A stretch of DNA of 64,000 nucleotides, from NCBI RefSeq assembly GCF_017877355.1, contig NZ_JAGIPR010000002.1, positions 62,001 through 126,000 of the forward strand. The letters run 5' to 3'. Positions 26,384 through 35,443 of this stretch are shown piece after piece (the stretch's first letter is position 1; every line of letters starts with the position of its first letter). The notes beneath the pieces were generated by a model. The model was not told the DNA's origin, did not search any database, and was given only the letters and a program-made list of their open reading frames with translations. A program made the translations under genes and the position numbers. The DNA is from Chryseobacterium jejuense. GTDB taxonomy: Bacteria > Bacteroidota > Bacteroidia > Flavobacteriales > Weeksellaceae.

Positions 26384-28057
26384 ATGAAAAAGGTATTATT
26401 AGCTGCAGTTTTTTTGACAGGTTTAGGATTTTCCTTTGCACAGGAGTCAAAAACTAAAAGTACTGATCCAAAAGAAGATAAAAATCTAATGATGTGGTAT
26501 CACAAAGATTTTGCCACTTCAAAAGTGTATGGTGTTAATACAGAAAATGCATATAAGTATCTGGAATCAAAAGGGTTGAAGCCTAAAACGGTAATCGTAG
26601 GAGTTTTGGATAGTGGAGTACAGGTAGATCATCCGGGATTGGTTAAAAATATGTGGAGCAATCCTAATGAAGTGCCTGGAAACGGGAAAGATGATGATGG
26701 AAACGGATATGTCGATGATATTCACGGATGGAACTTCATAGGAGGGAAAAACGGTGATATTGATATCGATAATATGGAAGTAACAAGAGTTGTTGCCAAA
26801 TACAAACCTCTGTTTGAAGGAGATGACTCTGCAAAAAACAAAGCTAATCAGGCTAAAATGCCGGAAGACTTTGCTATGTACATGAAAGCCAAAGATCTTT
26901 TCACAAAGAAAAGTGTTGAGTCTCAGCAAAACTTCAGAACGTACTCTATGATTAATGAGCTGATCCCAAATATGGTGAAGCTGTTGGGGGGGAAACCGGT
27001 AACTGCAGAAAATATTGCTTCCATTAATAAGCCTACGGATCAAAAGGATGCCGTTGCTCTGGAAGTGTTAAGCCAGGTTTCTCAAAGCCCGGACTTTAAA
27101 GGAAAATCTTCTGCAGAATTTGAAGAGAGAATGAAAAAAGATATGAAGGAGGCTATCGATCATTTTGCTCCTGCAGCAAAGCAATACGACCTTTCATATG
27201 ATCCAAGAAAAGAAATTGTAGGAGATAATTATGATGACTATTCTGAAAAGAATTACGGAAACAATCATTATGAAGGACCTGATGCAGAGCACGGAACTCA
27301 CGTAGCCGGAATTATTGCAGGGCTTCCTCAAGGTAAAGAAATTCAGCACGGTATTGCTTCAAGAGTTGCTAAAATTATGACAGTAAGAGCTGTGCCTAAT
27401 GGAGATGAAAGAGATAAAGACGTTGCCAATGCAATTAGATATGCTGTAGATAATGGTGCTAAAATTCTGAATATGAGCTTCGGTAAGCCTGTTTCTCCTG
27501 GTAAAAATGTAGTTTGGGATGCATTCAAATATGCTGAAGATAAGGGTGTTCTTTTAGTAAAAGCTGCCGGTAATGAAAATGAAGACGTTGCAGAACATTT
27601 AGCATATCCTACCAACTATAAAAATGTTAATGATGAAAAACCATTTGTTAATAACGTGGTTGTAGTAGGGGCAAGTACAAATGATAACAATGCACTTAGA
27701 GCAAGCTTCTCTAACTTCAATAAGAAAATGGTAGATGTTTTTGCTCCAGGGGAAAGAATTTACTCAACAGTTAAAGGAAGTAAGTATGAATATTTAGACG
27801 GAACATCCATGGCTTCTCCGGTGGTATCCGGGGCTGCAGCAGTTCTGTTGGCTTATATGCCGAATCTTAAACCTGACCAAATTATTGAGTCATTAAAAAA
27901 ATCAAGCAATCTGAGTGCAACTAATGGATTCGCTGATTTTTCTGTAGCAGGAGGTGTTATAGATGTGAAAAAAGCTGCTGAATATGCTTATAATAACTTC
28001 TATAACGGAAGCAAAGCTTCTGTTGTTAAAAAAGCAATCAAAGCCGTTAAAAAATAA
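26384..28057 (+). CDS. Secreted S8 subtilisin-like serine protease
   Basis: The 557 aa protein has a signal peptide (about 1-20) and a complete catalytic triad: Asp76 (VGVLDSGVQVDHPG), His303 (HGTHVAGIIAG) and Ser475 (DGTSMASPVVSG). The about 225 residues between Asp and His are far more than usual and contain a Ca-site-like run (NGKDDDGNGYVDD) and a helical insertion. No C-terminal sorting domain is seen, so it probably stays in the periplasm or is attached by other means. A strong hairpin follows the gene. Confidence 0.92.
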   Translation: MKKVLLAAVFLTGLGFSFAQESKTKSTDPKEDKNLMMWYHKDFATSKVYGVNTENAYKYLESKGLKPKTVIVGVLDSGVQVDHPGLVKNMWSNPNEVPGNGKDDDGNGYVDDIHGWNFIGGKNGDIDIDNMEVTRVVAKYKPLFEGDDSAKNKANQAKMPEDFAMYMKAKDLFTKKSVESQQNFRTYSMINELIPNMVKLLGGKPVTAENIASINKPTDQKDAVALEVLSQVSQSPDFKGKSSAEFEERMKKDMKEAIDHFAPAAKQYDLSYDPRKEIVGDNYDDYSEKNYGNNHYEGPDAEHGTHVAGIIAGLPQGKEIQHGIASRVAKIMTVRAVPNGDERDKDVANAIRYAVDNGAKILNMSFGKPVSPGKNVVWDAFKYAEDKGVLLVKAAGNENEDVAEHLAYPTNYKNVNDEKPFVNNVVVVGASTNDNNALRASFSNFNKKMVDVFAPGERIYSTVKGSKYEYLDGTSMASPVVSGAAAVLLAYMPNLKPDQIIESLKKSSNLSATNGFADFSVAGGVIDVKKAAEYAYNNFYNGSKASVVKKAIKAVKK

Positions 28058-28184
28058 TTATTTATAAATGATTGAAGTATCCGTTTTATGAACGGAAAAC
28101 TTAGAGATATAAAGGAAAAACCGCGATATAATGCTGTTTTGCTTTCTTTAAAAAAAAAGCTAAAATATTCATTTTTAAATATCT

Positions 28185-28220
28185 AATAAAAAAGTCCGAA
28201 ATTTTTCGGACTTTTTTATT
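28185..28220. terminator. Strong bidirectional-type terminator
   Basis: 17 bp perfect arms 28185-28201 and 28204-28220 centred on AAGTCCGAAA, T-run on the 3' side. It ends the protease transcript. Confidence 0.8.
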
Positions 28221-28283
28221 TTTTAATTACAATTTTGGCACGGTTTTTTGTAACTTTATTGTAACAAAATAATAAACAACAAA

Positions 28284-28775
28284 ATGAAAAAGTTACTACT
28301 TGCAGGGATGTTAGGAACATCACTTTTTGCAGTGTCTTGTTCCTCTGTGAATAACGCAGCTACATCTCAGAATCAAAGAGCAGATTTTCTTAAATTAAAA
28401 GGAGATTGGCAGATTGTGAGCATAGACTACGATAAAGGGTATAAAATTAAGCCTTTTGACGAAGGGGCGGATGCGCAGTGTTTCGTTGGAAGCCACTGGA
28501 GATTAATTCCTAACAACTGGACAGGTGCTTACACTCTGAATGGAGGAGGAAGCTGCCCGGCAATTACACAGCCTATCAAGTTTGAAATCAAGAATGGTGA
28601 TACATTTATGTTTAAAAAAGTTCTTGCAGGTACAAAAGCAAAACAGAATGTAGCAGGTTATACTTTATCGGTAATCAACCAAAGTACAGATCAGTTTTCT
28701 CTTCAGCAAGACGTTCCGTTTGAAGGAGGAAGTGTAAAAGTTGTTTACAACTTCGAAAGAACTGGAATGAAATAA
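28284..28775 (+). CDS. Lipocalin-like lipoprotein
   Basis: The 163 aa protein has a lipoprotein signal (GTSLFAVSCSS, lipobox Cys near residue 19). The mature part begins FLKLKGDWQIVSIDY, a lipocalin-like first strand, with later beta strands and two Cys (AQCF, GGSCPA) that may pair. It is 26 bp upstream of the OmpA-family gene and likely in one transcript. Ligand unknown. Confidence 0.75.
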   Translation: MKKLLLAGMLGTSLFAVSCSSVNNAATSQNQRADFLKLKGDWQIVSIDYDKGYKIKPFDEGADAQCFVGSHWRLIPNNWTGAYTLNGGGSCPAITQPIKFEIKNGDTFMFKKVLAGTKAKQNVAGYTLSVINQSTDQFSLQQDVPFEGGSVKVVYNFERTGMK

Positions 28776-28801
28776 TTTAAATAACATAAAAGATTAAAAA
28801 A

Positions 28802-29491
28802 ATGAAATTTACTAAAACATACGTAGGAGCCCTTTTCTTGTCATCAGCATTATTATTGACAAGCTGTGAAGCGGTTCAGAATTCTAATCACCAACAAAGA
28901 GGTACTGCTGTAGGAGTAGCTTCAGGAGCTGTACTAGGGGGAATCCTTGGAAACAATGTAGGAAAAGGTGGAAACGGTGCTATTGGTGCTGTACTAGGTG
29001 GTATTATTGGTGGTGTTGCTGGTAACGTCATCGGTAACAAAATGGATAAGCAGGCTAAAGATATTAAAGAAACTTTACCAGGTGCTCAGGTAGAAAGAGT
29101 AGGAGACGGTATTAAAGTTACGATGAATGAAAGTATCGTAAACTTTGCTTTCGACTCTTCAAATCTTACTTCTGTTGCCCAGAGTAATTTAGATAAATTA
29201 GCTAAAGTATTGGTTGATAATCCGGATACGAATATCAATATCTATGGTCACACAGACAGCGTAGGTAAAGATGCATACAACGTAGCACTTTCTCAAAGAA
29301 GAGCAGATGCTGTAAAAGCTTATTTAGTAGGAAAAGGATTGGCAGGAAGCAGAATGTTCACTAAAGGTGAAGGTAAAAATATGCCGGTGGCAAGCAACGA
29401 TACAGACGAAGGAAGAGCTAAAAACAGAAGAGTTGAATTCGCTATTACTGCAAATGAAAAAATGATTAACGATGCCAAGCAAGGGCAGTAA
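28802..29491 (+). CDS. OmpA-family lipoprotein
   Basis: The 229 aa protein has a lipoprotein signal (LLLTSCEAV), a glycine-rich hydrophobic zone (about 40-82: GTAVGVASGAVLGGILG and similar, glycine-zipper type) and a C-terminal OmpA/MotB domain (VNFAFDSSNLT, IYGHTDSVGKDAYN, LSQRRADAVKAYL, GRAKNRRVEF) that binds peptidoglycan. It probably anchors the outer membrane to the cell wall. A terminator follows at 29523. Confidence 0.92.
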   Translation: MKFTKTYVGALFLSSALLLTSCEAVQNSNHQQRGTAVGVASGAVLGGILGNNVGKGGNGAIGAVLGGIIGGVAGNVIGNKMDKQAKDIKETLPGAQVERVGDGIKVTMNESIVNFAFDSSNLTSVAQSNLDKLAKVLVDNPDTNINIYGHTDSVGKDAYNVALSQRRADAVKAYLVGKGLAGSRMFTKGEGKNMPVASNDTDEGRAKNRRVEFAITANEKMINDAKQGQ

Positions 29492-29522
29492 TTAATTTAA
29501 CATATAAATATTTTCGTAAAAG

Positions 29523-29543
29523 ACCGCCCCGGCGGTTTTTTTT
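29523..29543 (+). terminator. Terminator after the OmpA-family gene
   Basis: ACCGCC-CC-GGCGGT stem (29523-29536) followed by eight T. Confidence 0.7.
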
Positions 29544-29599
29544 GTATTTTTATGCCAGTCAATTTTTAATTTATTATTTTTGTAATTGAAATAACATAA

Positions 29600-30487
29600 A
29601 TGAAAAAATATTTAAAACTGCTCCGTGTAGAGCAATGGGTGAAAAACCTTTTTGTATTTGTCCCTCTATTTTTCTCCGGTAATATTACCAACCTTGATTT
29701 ACTTACCAAAAGTATCTTTGCTTTTATCATTTTCTCATTCGCAGCAAGTGTTGTTTATATTCTTAATGATTATAATGACATTGAAGCGGACAGGAAACAC
29801 CCTGAAAAAAGAAGACGTCCACTGGCAAGTGGTGCCATCTCAAAATCTACTGCAATAGGAATCCTCATAGGGCTCGTGATTGCAGATATCGCTTTTGTAG
29901 GTTTTGCCCAGCTGTATTTTCAGCAGCCGCTGTGGAAATTCGCAACCATTATTGCTTTTTATGTGTTGATGAATCTTGCGTATACTTTCAGATTAAAGCA
30001 TGTTCCAATCATTGATATTTTTATCATTGCTATAGGATTTGTACTGCGGGTTTTGGCAGGCGGTTACATTACCGGGATCAGTATTTCCCAATGGGCGATC
30101 TTATTAACTTTTGTTCTGGCATTAGTATTAGCTATCGGAAAAAGGAGAGGAGAACTTATCAATGCGCAGGTTTCAGGAAAAACAAGAAAAGCTCTGGATG
30201 GTTATAATGTACAGTTTGCAGACATTGCATTGTCTATATCCATCACATTGGCGATTATTTGCTATCTGATGTTTACCCTTTCACCGGAAGTACAGGCAAG
30301 ATTCCATGAAAGAGTATTTTATACCGTAATTTTCGTTGTATTTGCTCTTCTAAGATATCTGCAGCAGACACTGGTGTACAATAGAACAGAATCTCCTACA
30401 AAAATTGTGTACAGAGACCGTTATATACAGGTTACTTTATTACTTTGGGTGGCCACATTTTTAATTCAAATTTACTTTAAGAAATGA
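29600..30487 (+). CDS. UbiA-family polyprenyl-phosphate phosphoribosyltransferase-like
   Basis: The 295 aa integral membrane protein has about eight helices and the UbiA Asp motif NDYNDIEADRKHPEKRRRP (near residue 57-75). This form, with short N-terminus LLRVEQWVKNLFVFVPLFF, is that of decaprenyl-phosphate 5-phosphoribosyltransferases (Mycobacterium Rv3806c type), which transfer phosphoribose from PRPP to a polyprenyl phosphate. It overlaps the DprE1-like gene by 4 nt. The substrate chain length in this organism is unknown. Confidence 0.85.
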   Translation: MKKYLKLLRVEQWVKNLFVFVPLFFSGNITNLDLLTKSIFAFIIFSFAASVVYILNDYNDIEADRKHPEKRRRPLASGAISKSTAIGILIGLVIADIAFVGFAQLYFQQPLWKFATIIAFYVLMNLAYTFRLKHVPIIDIFIIAIGFVLRVLAGGYITGISISQWAILLTFVLALVLAIGKRRGELINAQVSGKTRKALDGYNVQFADIALSISITLAIICYLMFTLSPEVQARFHERVFYTVIFVVFALLRYLQQTLVYNRTESPTKIVYRDRYIQVTLLLWVATFLIQIYFKK

Positions 30488-31806
30488 AGCCGAATTTCAC
30501 ACAGAAAGTTACAAACTGGGGTAATTACCCGGTAGTAGAAAAAGAAATGAGATCTGAAGACAGCTTCAAAAACATAAAAGAATTCGTACTCAACCACAAT
30601 GAAGTTATTGCAAGAGGAAACGGAAGATGTTATGGAGATGCTTCATTGGGTGAAAGCATATTTTCTACCAAAAAATTAAATAAATTCATCAGTTTTGACC
30701 GCTTGAACGGGATTATAGAGTGTGAATCCGGAGTATTACTCTCGGAGGTGCTTGAAATTTCAGTTCAGCAGGGATACTTCCTGTATGTAACTCCGGGAAC
30801 AAAATTTGTTTCCGTGGGTGGAGCTATTGCTTCTGATGTACATGGAAAGAATCACCACGCAGAAGGTTGTTTTTCAGAATATGTGATTGAATTTAAACTG
30901 ATGGTTGAGAATGGGGAAATTATTACCTGTTCAAGAGAAGAAAATTCAGAAAAGTTCTGGGCTACCATTGGTGGAATGGGACTTACAGGGATCATTCTGA
31001 CTGCAAAATTTAAGCTTAAAAATATAGAATCTGCTTATATCCGCCAGGAAAGTATCAAAGCAGAAAACCTTGATGAGATCTTTAAACTGTTTGACGAAAG
31101 TGAAAGCTGGACGTATACCGTAGCATGGATTGACTGTCTTCAGAAAGGAAAAAATATCGGAAGAAGTATTCTGATGAGAGGAGAACATGCTTTCCAGCAC
31201 GAATTGCCTCAGAGTATGGCAAAAACTCCTTTAAGATTAAAGAACAAGTTACAGCCTACTATTCCTTTTTATTTTCCGGGATTTGTATTGAATGCCTTGA
31301 CAGTAAAGATTTTCAACTGGTTGTATTATAAAAAACAATCCAAAAAAGAAGTTAAGAACTTTATTGATTATGAAACGTTTTTTTATCCTTTAGATGCCAT
31401 TAATGAATGGAATAAAATCTACGGGAAATCCGGGTTCATACAATATCAGATGGTGATTCCGAAAGAATCTGGAAAAGAAGGAATGAAAAGAATTCTTGAA
31501 ACGATCGCCAACAGTGGAAATGGTTCATTCTTAGCCGTGTTGAAACTTTTCGGGAAAAATAACCCGGAAGCTTATAATTCTTTCCCTGTAGAAGGGTATA
31601 CACTGGCACTGGATTTTAAAGTAAATTCAAAACTTAAAAAACTGGTAGAGGAGTTGGATAGTATTGTTCAGGAGTTTGGAGGAAGAATTTATCTTACCAA
31701 AGACAGTATGAGCAGATCCTCATTAACCAATTATCTGAAAAACATTCGAAGTCCTAAATTTGTGTCTTTACAGCACAAAAGAATCTTAAATAACAACAAC
31801 TCATAA
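30484..31806 (+). CDS. DprE1-like FAD-dependent oxidoreductase
   Basis: The 440 aa protein has a FAD-binding type 4 domain with VSVGGAIASDVHGKNHH, very close to the mycobacterial DprE1 segment, then GMGLTGIILTA and a C-terminal domain. DprE1 oxidises decaprenyl-phosphoryl-ribose at C2. The DprE1 region that carries its benzothiazinone-target cysteine reads GYTLALDF here, with Ala375 at that place (alignment from memory). Overlaps both neighbours (4 nt with UbiA, 1 nt with the SDR gene). Substrate assignment is inference from gene order and motif. Confidence 0.85.
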   Translation: MKPNFTQKVTNWGNYPVVEKEMRSEDSFKNIKEFVLNHNEVIARGNGRCYGDASLGESIFSTKKLNKFISFDRLNGIIECESGVLLSEVLEISVQQGYFLYVTPGTKFVSVGGAIASDVHGKNHHAEGCFSEYVIEFKLMVENGEIITCSREENSEKFWATIGGMGLTGIILTAKFKLKNIESAYIRQESIKAENLDEIFKLFDESESWTYTVAWIDCLQKGKNIGRSILMRGEHAFQHELPQSMAKTPLRLKNKLQPTIPFYFPGFVLNALTVKIFNWLYYKKQSKKEVKNFIDYETFFYPLDAINEWNKIYGKSGFIQYQMVIPKESGKEGMKRILETIANSGNGSFLAVLKLFGKNNPEAYNSFPVEGYTLALDFKVNSKLKKLVEELDSIVQEFGGRIYLTKDSMSRSSLTNYLKNIRSPKFVSLQHKRILNNNNS

Positions 31807-32531
31807 TGATAGTTCTGGGAAGTACATCTGAAGTGGCACAGGCTTTTGTGGAAAAAGCACTTCAGGAAGGAGAAAAGTTTGAAAAAATCTATCTTTTTAC
31901 CTCAAATAAAGAAACTACAGAAAGGTTTGCAAGACATATTGATGTGAAATTTCTGCAGCAGTCCGAAGTAATAGAGCTGGATCTGTTGAACGAAATTGAT
32001 TATAACAAATTTGATTATATCAATTCAAATGTATTATTTTGTGCCGTAGGATATTTAGGAGAAGGAACCGAAGAAGGCTTGTATGATAATAAGAATACAG
32101 AGCGTATTATTAATATCAATTACTCTAAACTGATTCCGGTAATGAACTATTTTGCCCATAAATTTGAAAGCAGAAGATCTGGAACGATCATTGGGCTTTC
32201 ATCAGTGGCAGGAGATCGTGGAAGACAGAGTAATTTTATTTACGGAAGTGCAAAAGCTGCTTTTACAGCTTATCTGAGTGGTCTCAGAAATTATCTTTTC
32301 AGTAAAAAAGTACATGTACTAACGGTAAAACCTGGGTTTATGGCAACTAAAATGACAGAAGGCCTGCCTTTAAATCCTAAATTAACCGCAACTCCCAAGC
32401 AGGCAGCAGCTTGTATTTATAAAGCGTTCAAAAAACAAAAGAACGTGGCCTATGTTTTGCCGATTTGGAGTCTTATTATGATGATTATCAGGAATATTCC
32501 TGAATTTATATTTAAAAAGTTAAAGCTTTAA
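31806..32531 (+). CDS. DprE2-like short-chain dehydrogenase
   Basis: The 241 aa SDR has the dinucleotide start MIVLGSTSEVAQAF, a Ser in IIGLSSVAGDRG and the catalytic YGSAKAAF. In Mycobacterium DprE2 reduces the keto intermediate from DprE1 to give decaprenyl-phosphoryl-arabinose. Its ATG shares one base with the stop of the DprE1-like gene, so tight coupling is expected. The C-terminus (about 205-241) is hydrophobic and may touch the membrane. Confidence 0.85.
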   Translation: MIVLGSTSEVAQAFVEKALQEGEKFEKIYLFTSNKETTERFARHIDVKFLQQSEVIELDLLNEIDYNKFDYINSNVLFCAVGYLGEGTEEGLYDNKNTERIININYSKLIPVMNYFAHKFESRRSGTIIGLSSVAGDRGRQSNFIYGSAKAAFTAYLSGLRNYLFSKKVHVLTVKPGFMATKMTEGLPLNPKLTATPKQAAACIYKAFKKQKNVAYVLPIWSLIMMIIRNIPEFIFKKLKL

Positions 32532-32535
32532 AAAA

Positions 32536-33123
32536 ATGAAAAAGTTGTATTGTTTTGATTTTGACGGAACCCTGACGTATAAAGATACCATGTTTATGTA
32601 TCTTAAATTCTATGATTCTACAAAATATAGAATACAATTTTTAAGACATGTACCGCTTTTCATTCTGCTGAAACTTAAATTAGCAGAAACCGAAAAAGTA
32701 AAGAAAAGTTTTATCGGATCTATCCTAAAAGGGCAGACGCAGGAAAAAATAGAACTAAAATCCAAGCAGTTCTTTGAATTACATTATCCTAAAATTGTAA
32801 GAGAAAATGCGCTGGATTTTATTCAAAATATCGATAGGAATAATACACAGAGTTTATTGGTAACTGCCTCTTTGGATATCTGGGTGAAACCTTTTGCCGA
32901 GGTATTGAAAATGCAGCTTGTTTCTACACGGGCAGAGTTCAAGAACGGTGTCTTCACAGGAAACTTCATTGGAAAAAATTGTAACGGTAAAGAAAAACTG
33001 GTTCGAATAAAGGAAGAAATCCACGATTCCAAGTATGATAAAATTATTGCATTTGGGGATACTTCAGGGGATAAGCCAATGTTGAAATGGGCAAATGAGG
33101 GACATTACCAATTTTTTCACTAA
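32536..33123 (+). CDS. HAD-family phosphatase (subfamily IB-like)
   Basis: The 195 aa protein opens with KKLYCFDFDGTLTYKDTM (nucleophile Asp and helper Asp), has a Thr motif VTASLDIW and closes with FGDTSGDKPML (metal Asp). It begins 4 bp after the DprE2-like stop. In the mycobacterial route a phosphatase removes the 5' phosphate from polyprenyl-phosphoribose phosphate before DprE1 acts; this HAD enzyme is the natural candidate here, although the mycobacterial phosphatase belongs to a different family. Confidence 0.8.
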   Translation: MKKLYCFDFDGTLTYKDTMFMYLKFYDSTKYRIQFLRHVPLFILLKLKLAETEKVKKSFIGSILKGQTQEKIELKSKQFFELHYPKIVRENALDFIQNIDRNNTQSLLVTASLDIWVKPFAEVLKMQLVSTRAEFKNGVFTGNFIGKNCNGKEKLVRIKEEIHDSKYDKIIAFGDTSGDKPMLKWANEGHYQFFH

Positions 33124-33147
33124 TTTTGGGTGATAAAAGTGTAAAAA

Positions 33148-33621
33148 ATGAAAAGTCTGTTAATTGCATTTGCAGCCATCCTGATGAGCTGTGCAAGTAC
33201 AACATCATCTCAACAAAAATCGTCTGATATGCAGCAGAAAGCAGAACTTCTTGTAACCAACTCTCAAGGAGGTGCTGAAAGGTCAGGTTTCAGGATCATT
33301 AAAGATGAAAAAGAATACCTTGCTTTGGGAAAAAGTGGTTTTCAACTTGTGGAAGAGGGAAAAGATCCTGCAGCCAATTATCCGAAATTTCCAAAAGACA
33401 AGAAAGTTGTAGTATATAATCTGGGAAGCTTCAGATCAGGCAGCCATAGCATCAATGAGATTAAAGGAGTGTCTGTAAAGAATAATATCCTGTATGTAGA
33501 AGTTCCGGCTGGTGAGCCTTCCGGCGGAATGGAAATTCAGGTGCTTTCCAATCCTTGGTTCGTTTTTGCTGTTCCTGCAGATTACCAGTTTACCTCCGTA
33601 GAATTAAAATATTCAAAATAA
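33148..33621 (+). CDS. PrcB-domain lipoprotein
   Basis: The 157 aa protein has a short lipoprotein signal (AAILMSCASTT, Cys near residue 15). The mature region FRIIKDEKEYLAL, KKVVVYNLGSFRSGSHSI and VEVPAGEPSGG resembles the C-terminal domain of PrcB, a protease-stability factor of oral spirochaetes. It lies 24 bp downstream of the HAD gene and just upstream of the cysteine desulfurase. The role in this group is unknown. Confidence 0.65.
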   Translation: MKSLLIAFAAILMSCASTTSSQQKSSDMQQKAELLVTNSQGGAERSGFRIIKDEKEYLALGKSGFQLVEEGKDPAANYPKFPKDKKVVVYNLGSFRSGSHSINEIKGVSVKNNILYVEVPAGEPSGGMEIQVLSNPWFVFAVPADYQFTSVELKYSK

Positions 33622-33623
33622 TA

Positions 33624-34799
33624 ATGGATAAAATATATTTAGATAATGCCGCAACCACTCCGCTTGCAGAAGAAGTTATAGATGCAATGGTTGGTACGAT
33701 GAAGATGAACTTCGGAAACCCGTCTTCAACTCATAGCTTTGGACAGGAGGCTAAAATACTTATTGAAAATGTAAGAAGACAGGTTGCAGACTATCTTCAT
33801 GTAACTCCTGCTGAGATCATTTTCACTTCCTGTGGAACAGAATCCAATAATATGATTATCAAATCCTCGGTAGAACACCTTGGAGTAGAAAGAATCATCA
33901 GCTCGCCTTTGGAACATAAATGTGTTTCTGAAAGTATCCTGGATATGAAAGCGAGAAAAGGAGTAGAGGTGAATTATATCCGTCCTAATGAAAAAGGAGA
34001 TATTGATCTTAATAAATTAGAAGAGCTATTAAAAGCTTCAGATAAAAAGACTTTGGTAAGCTTAATGCATGCTAATAACGAAATAGGAAATATCGTTGAT
34101 ATTAAAAAAATTGCCGCATTATGCAAAGCAAATAATGCTCTTTACCATTCCGATACTGTGCAGACCATGGCTCATATGAATCTTGATTTTTCAGATATTC
34201 CTGTAGATTTCGCTTCATGCAGTGCCCATAAGTTTCATGGACCAAAAGGTTCAGGTTTTGCTTATATCAGAAAATCAACAGGATTGAAAGGAATTATTAC
34301 CGGAGGACCTCAGGAAAGAAGTTTGAGAGCCGGAACTGAGAACGTTTGTGGTATCGTAGGATTGGGTAAAGCGTTGGAGCTTTCTCTGAATCATATGAAT
34401 GAATATACCCAGCACATGCAGGAAATCAAAGATTATGCTATCGAAAGGTTGTCTGCAGAAGTTAAAGGGATAAAATTCAACGGAAGAAGTGCTGAAAAGG
34501 AAAACAGTCTTTATACGGTTTTAAGTGCTTTATTGCCTTATAAAAACCCTTTAATTGGTCTTCAGCTGGATATGAAAGGTATTGCGATTTCCCAGGGAAG
34601 TGCATGTTCTTCCGGAGCATCTAAACCATCAATGGTTATGATGATGGTTCTTTCTGAAGATGAAATGGATCATTGTACGCCATTACGTATTTCTTTTAGC
34701 CACTTAACAACAAAAGCTGATATAGATGCATTAGTCAATGCTTTAAAAGAGATTTCAAAGGACTATGCTATAGAAAAAACTAATGTTGAGCATAGATAG
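33624..34799 (+). CDS. Cysteine desulfurase (NifS/IscS family)
   Basis: The 391 aa protein, starting at ATG 33624 (MDKIYLDNAATTPLA), has the PLP lysine in SAHKFHGPKGSG and the active-site cysteine in QGSACSSGA. It releases sulfur from L-cysteine for Fe-S and other thio-cofactors. A longer reading from 33555 would run into the PrcB gene and is rejected. No IscU or SufB lies next to it. Whether it is IscS, SufS or NifS type was not decided. Confidence 0.93.
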   Translation: MDKIYLDNAATTPLAEEVIDAMVGTMKMNFGNPSSTHSFGQEAKILIENVRRQVADYLHVTPAEIIFTSCGTESNNMIIKSSVEHLGVERIISSPLEHKCVSESILDMKARKGVEVNYIRPNEKGDIDLNKLEELLKASDKKTLVSLMHANNEIGNIVDIKKIAALCKANNALYHSDTVQTMAHMNLDFSDIPVDFASCSAHKFHGPKGSGFAYIRKSTGLKGIITGGPQERSLRAGTENVCGIVGLGKALELSLNHMNEYTQHMQEIKDYAIERLSAEVKGIKFNGRSAEKENSLYTVLSALLPYKNPLIGLQLDMKGIAISQGSACSSGASKPSMVMMMVLSEDEMDHCTPLRISFSHLTTKADIDALVNALKEISKDYAIEKTNVEHR

Positions 34800-34818
34800 C
34801 CTTATGATGTAAAAGTCG

Positions 34819-34826
34819 TAATTTTG
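34819..34826 (+). promoter_or_regulatory. -7 promoter element of thioredoxin gene
   Basis: TAATTTTG matches the consensus and lies about 60 bp upstream of the trxA start. Confidence 0.45.
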
Positions 34827-34887
34827 AAGACTCAATAGAAGAATTGAAAACAAGAAAATAATATTAATTAAAATAAAAGAGACAAAA

Positions 34888-35205
34888 ATGGCTTTAGAAA
34901 TTACAGACAGCTCATTTCAGGATACGGTTTTAAAATCAGACAAACCGGTATTAGTAGACTTCTGGGCAGTATGGTGTGGCCCTTGCAGAACATTGGGACC
35001 AATCATCGAAGAAGTTGCATCAGATTTCGAAGGAAAAGCAGTAGTAGGAAAAGTGGATGTAGACAACAACCAGGAAATTTCAATGCAGTATGGTATTAGA
35101 AATATCCCTACAGTTCTTATTTTTAAGAACGGAGAAGTAGTAGATAAACTAGTAGGTGTGGCTCCAAAAGAGGTAATCGCTGAAAAACTAAGCGCTCACT
35201 TGTAA
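34888..35205 (+). CDS. trxA: Thioredoxin
   Basis: The 105 aa protein has the standard fold order and the redox site WAVWCGPCRTL, a cis-Pro in IRNIPTVLIF and an end at KLSAHL, the full classical thioredoxin length. No signal peptide: cytosolic. A hairpin terminator follows at 35228. Confidence 0.95.
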   Translation: MALEITDSSFQDTVLKSDKPVLVDFWAVWCGPCRTLGPIIEEVASDFEGKAVVGKVDVDNNQEISMQYGIRNIPTVLIFKNGEVVDKLVGVAPKEVIAEKLSAHL

Positions 35206-35227
35206 AAAAATAAGTTTGATAATGAAT

Positions 35228-35256
35228 GCCTTCCACCATTGGGAGGCTTTTTTTTT
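35228..35256 (+). terminator. Thioredoxin terminator
   Basis: GCCTTCCA / TGGGAGGC stem (35228-35247, one G:T pair) followed by nine T. Confidence 0.75.
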
Positions 35257-35264
35257 GAAAATAA

Positions 35265-35295
35265 TTTGCAGGTAATAAAAAAAGGTGTAATTTTG
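35265..35295 (+). promoter_or_regulatory. Promoter of the tRNA-Asp array
   Basis: TTTG (35265-35268) and TAATTTTG (35288-35295), 19 bp apart, 41 bp before the first tRNA. Confidence 0.7.
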
Positions 35296-35336
35296 CAACC
35301 ACGAAAAAGAAACGACGTTCTTTCAAACAAAAACAT

Positions 35337-35410
35337 GATCCGGTAGTTCAGCTGGTTAGAATGCCGCCCTGTCACGGCGGAGGTCGCGGGTTCGAGTCCC
35401 GTCCGGATCG
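35337..35410 (+). tRNA. tRNA-Asp (GTC), copy 1
   Basis: 74 nt cloverleaf: acceptor GATCCGG with CCGGATC, anticodon loop CTGTCAC (anticodon GTC), T-arm with GGTTCGAGTCC. CCA not encoded. Confidence 0.97.
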
Positions 35411-35443
35411 CATAAAGTTTTTCAATCACTTTTAAAAAAGATT

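Noticed and set aside
26567..27043. 158 aa minus-strand frame opposite the subtilase
   Set aside because: Antisense shadow; the subtilase has a complete catalytic triad in the + strand frame.
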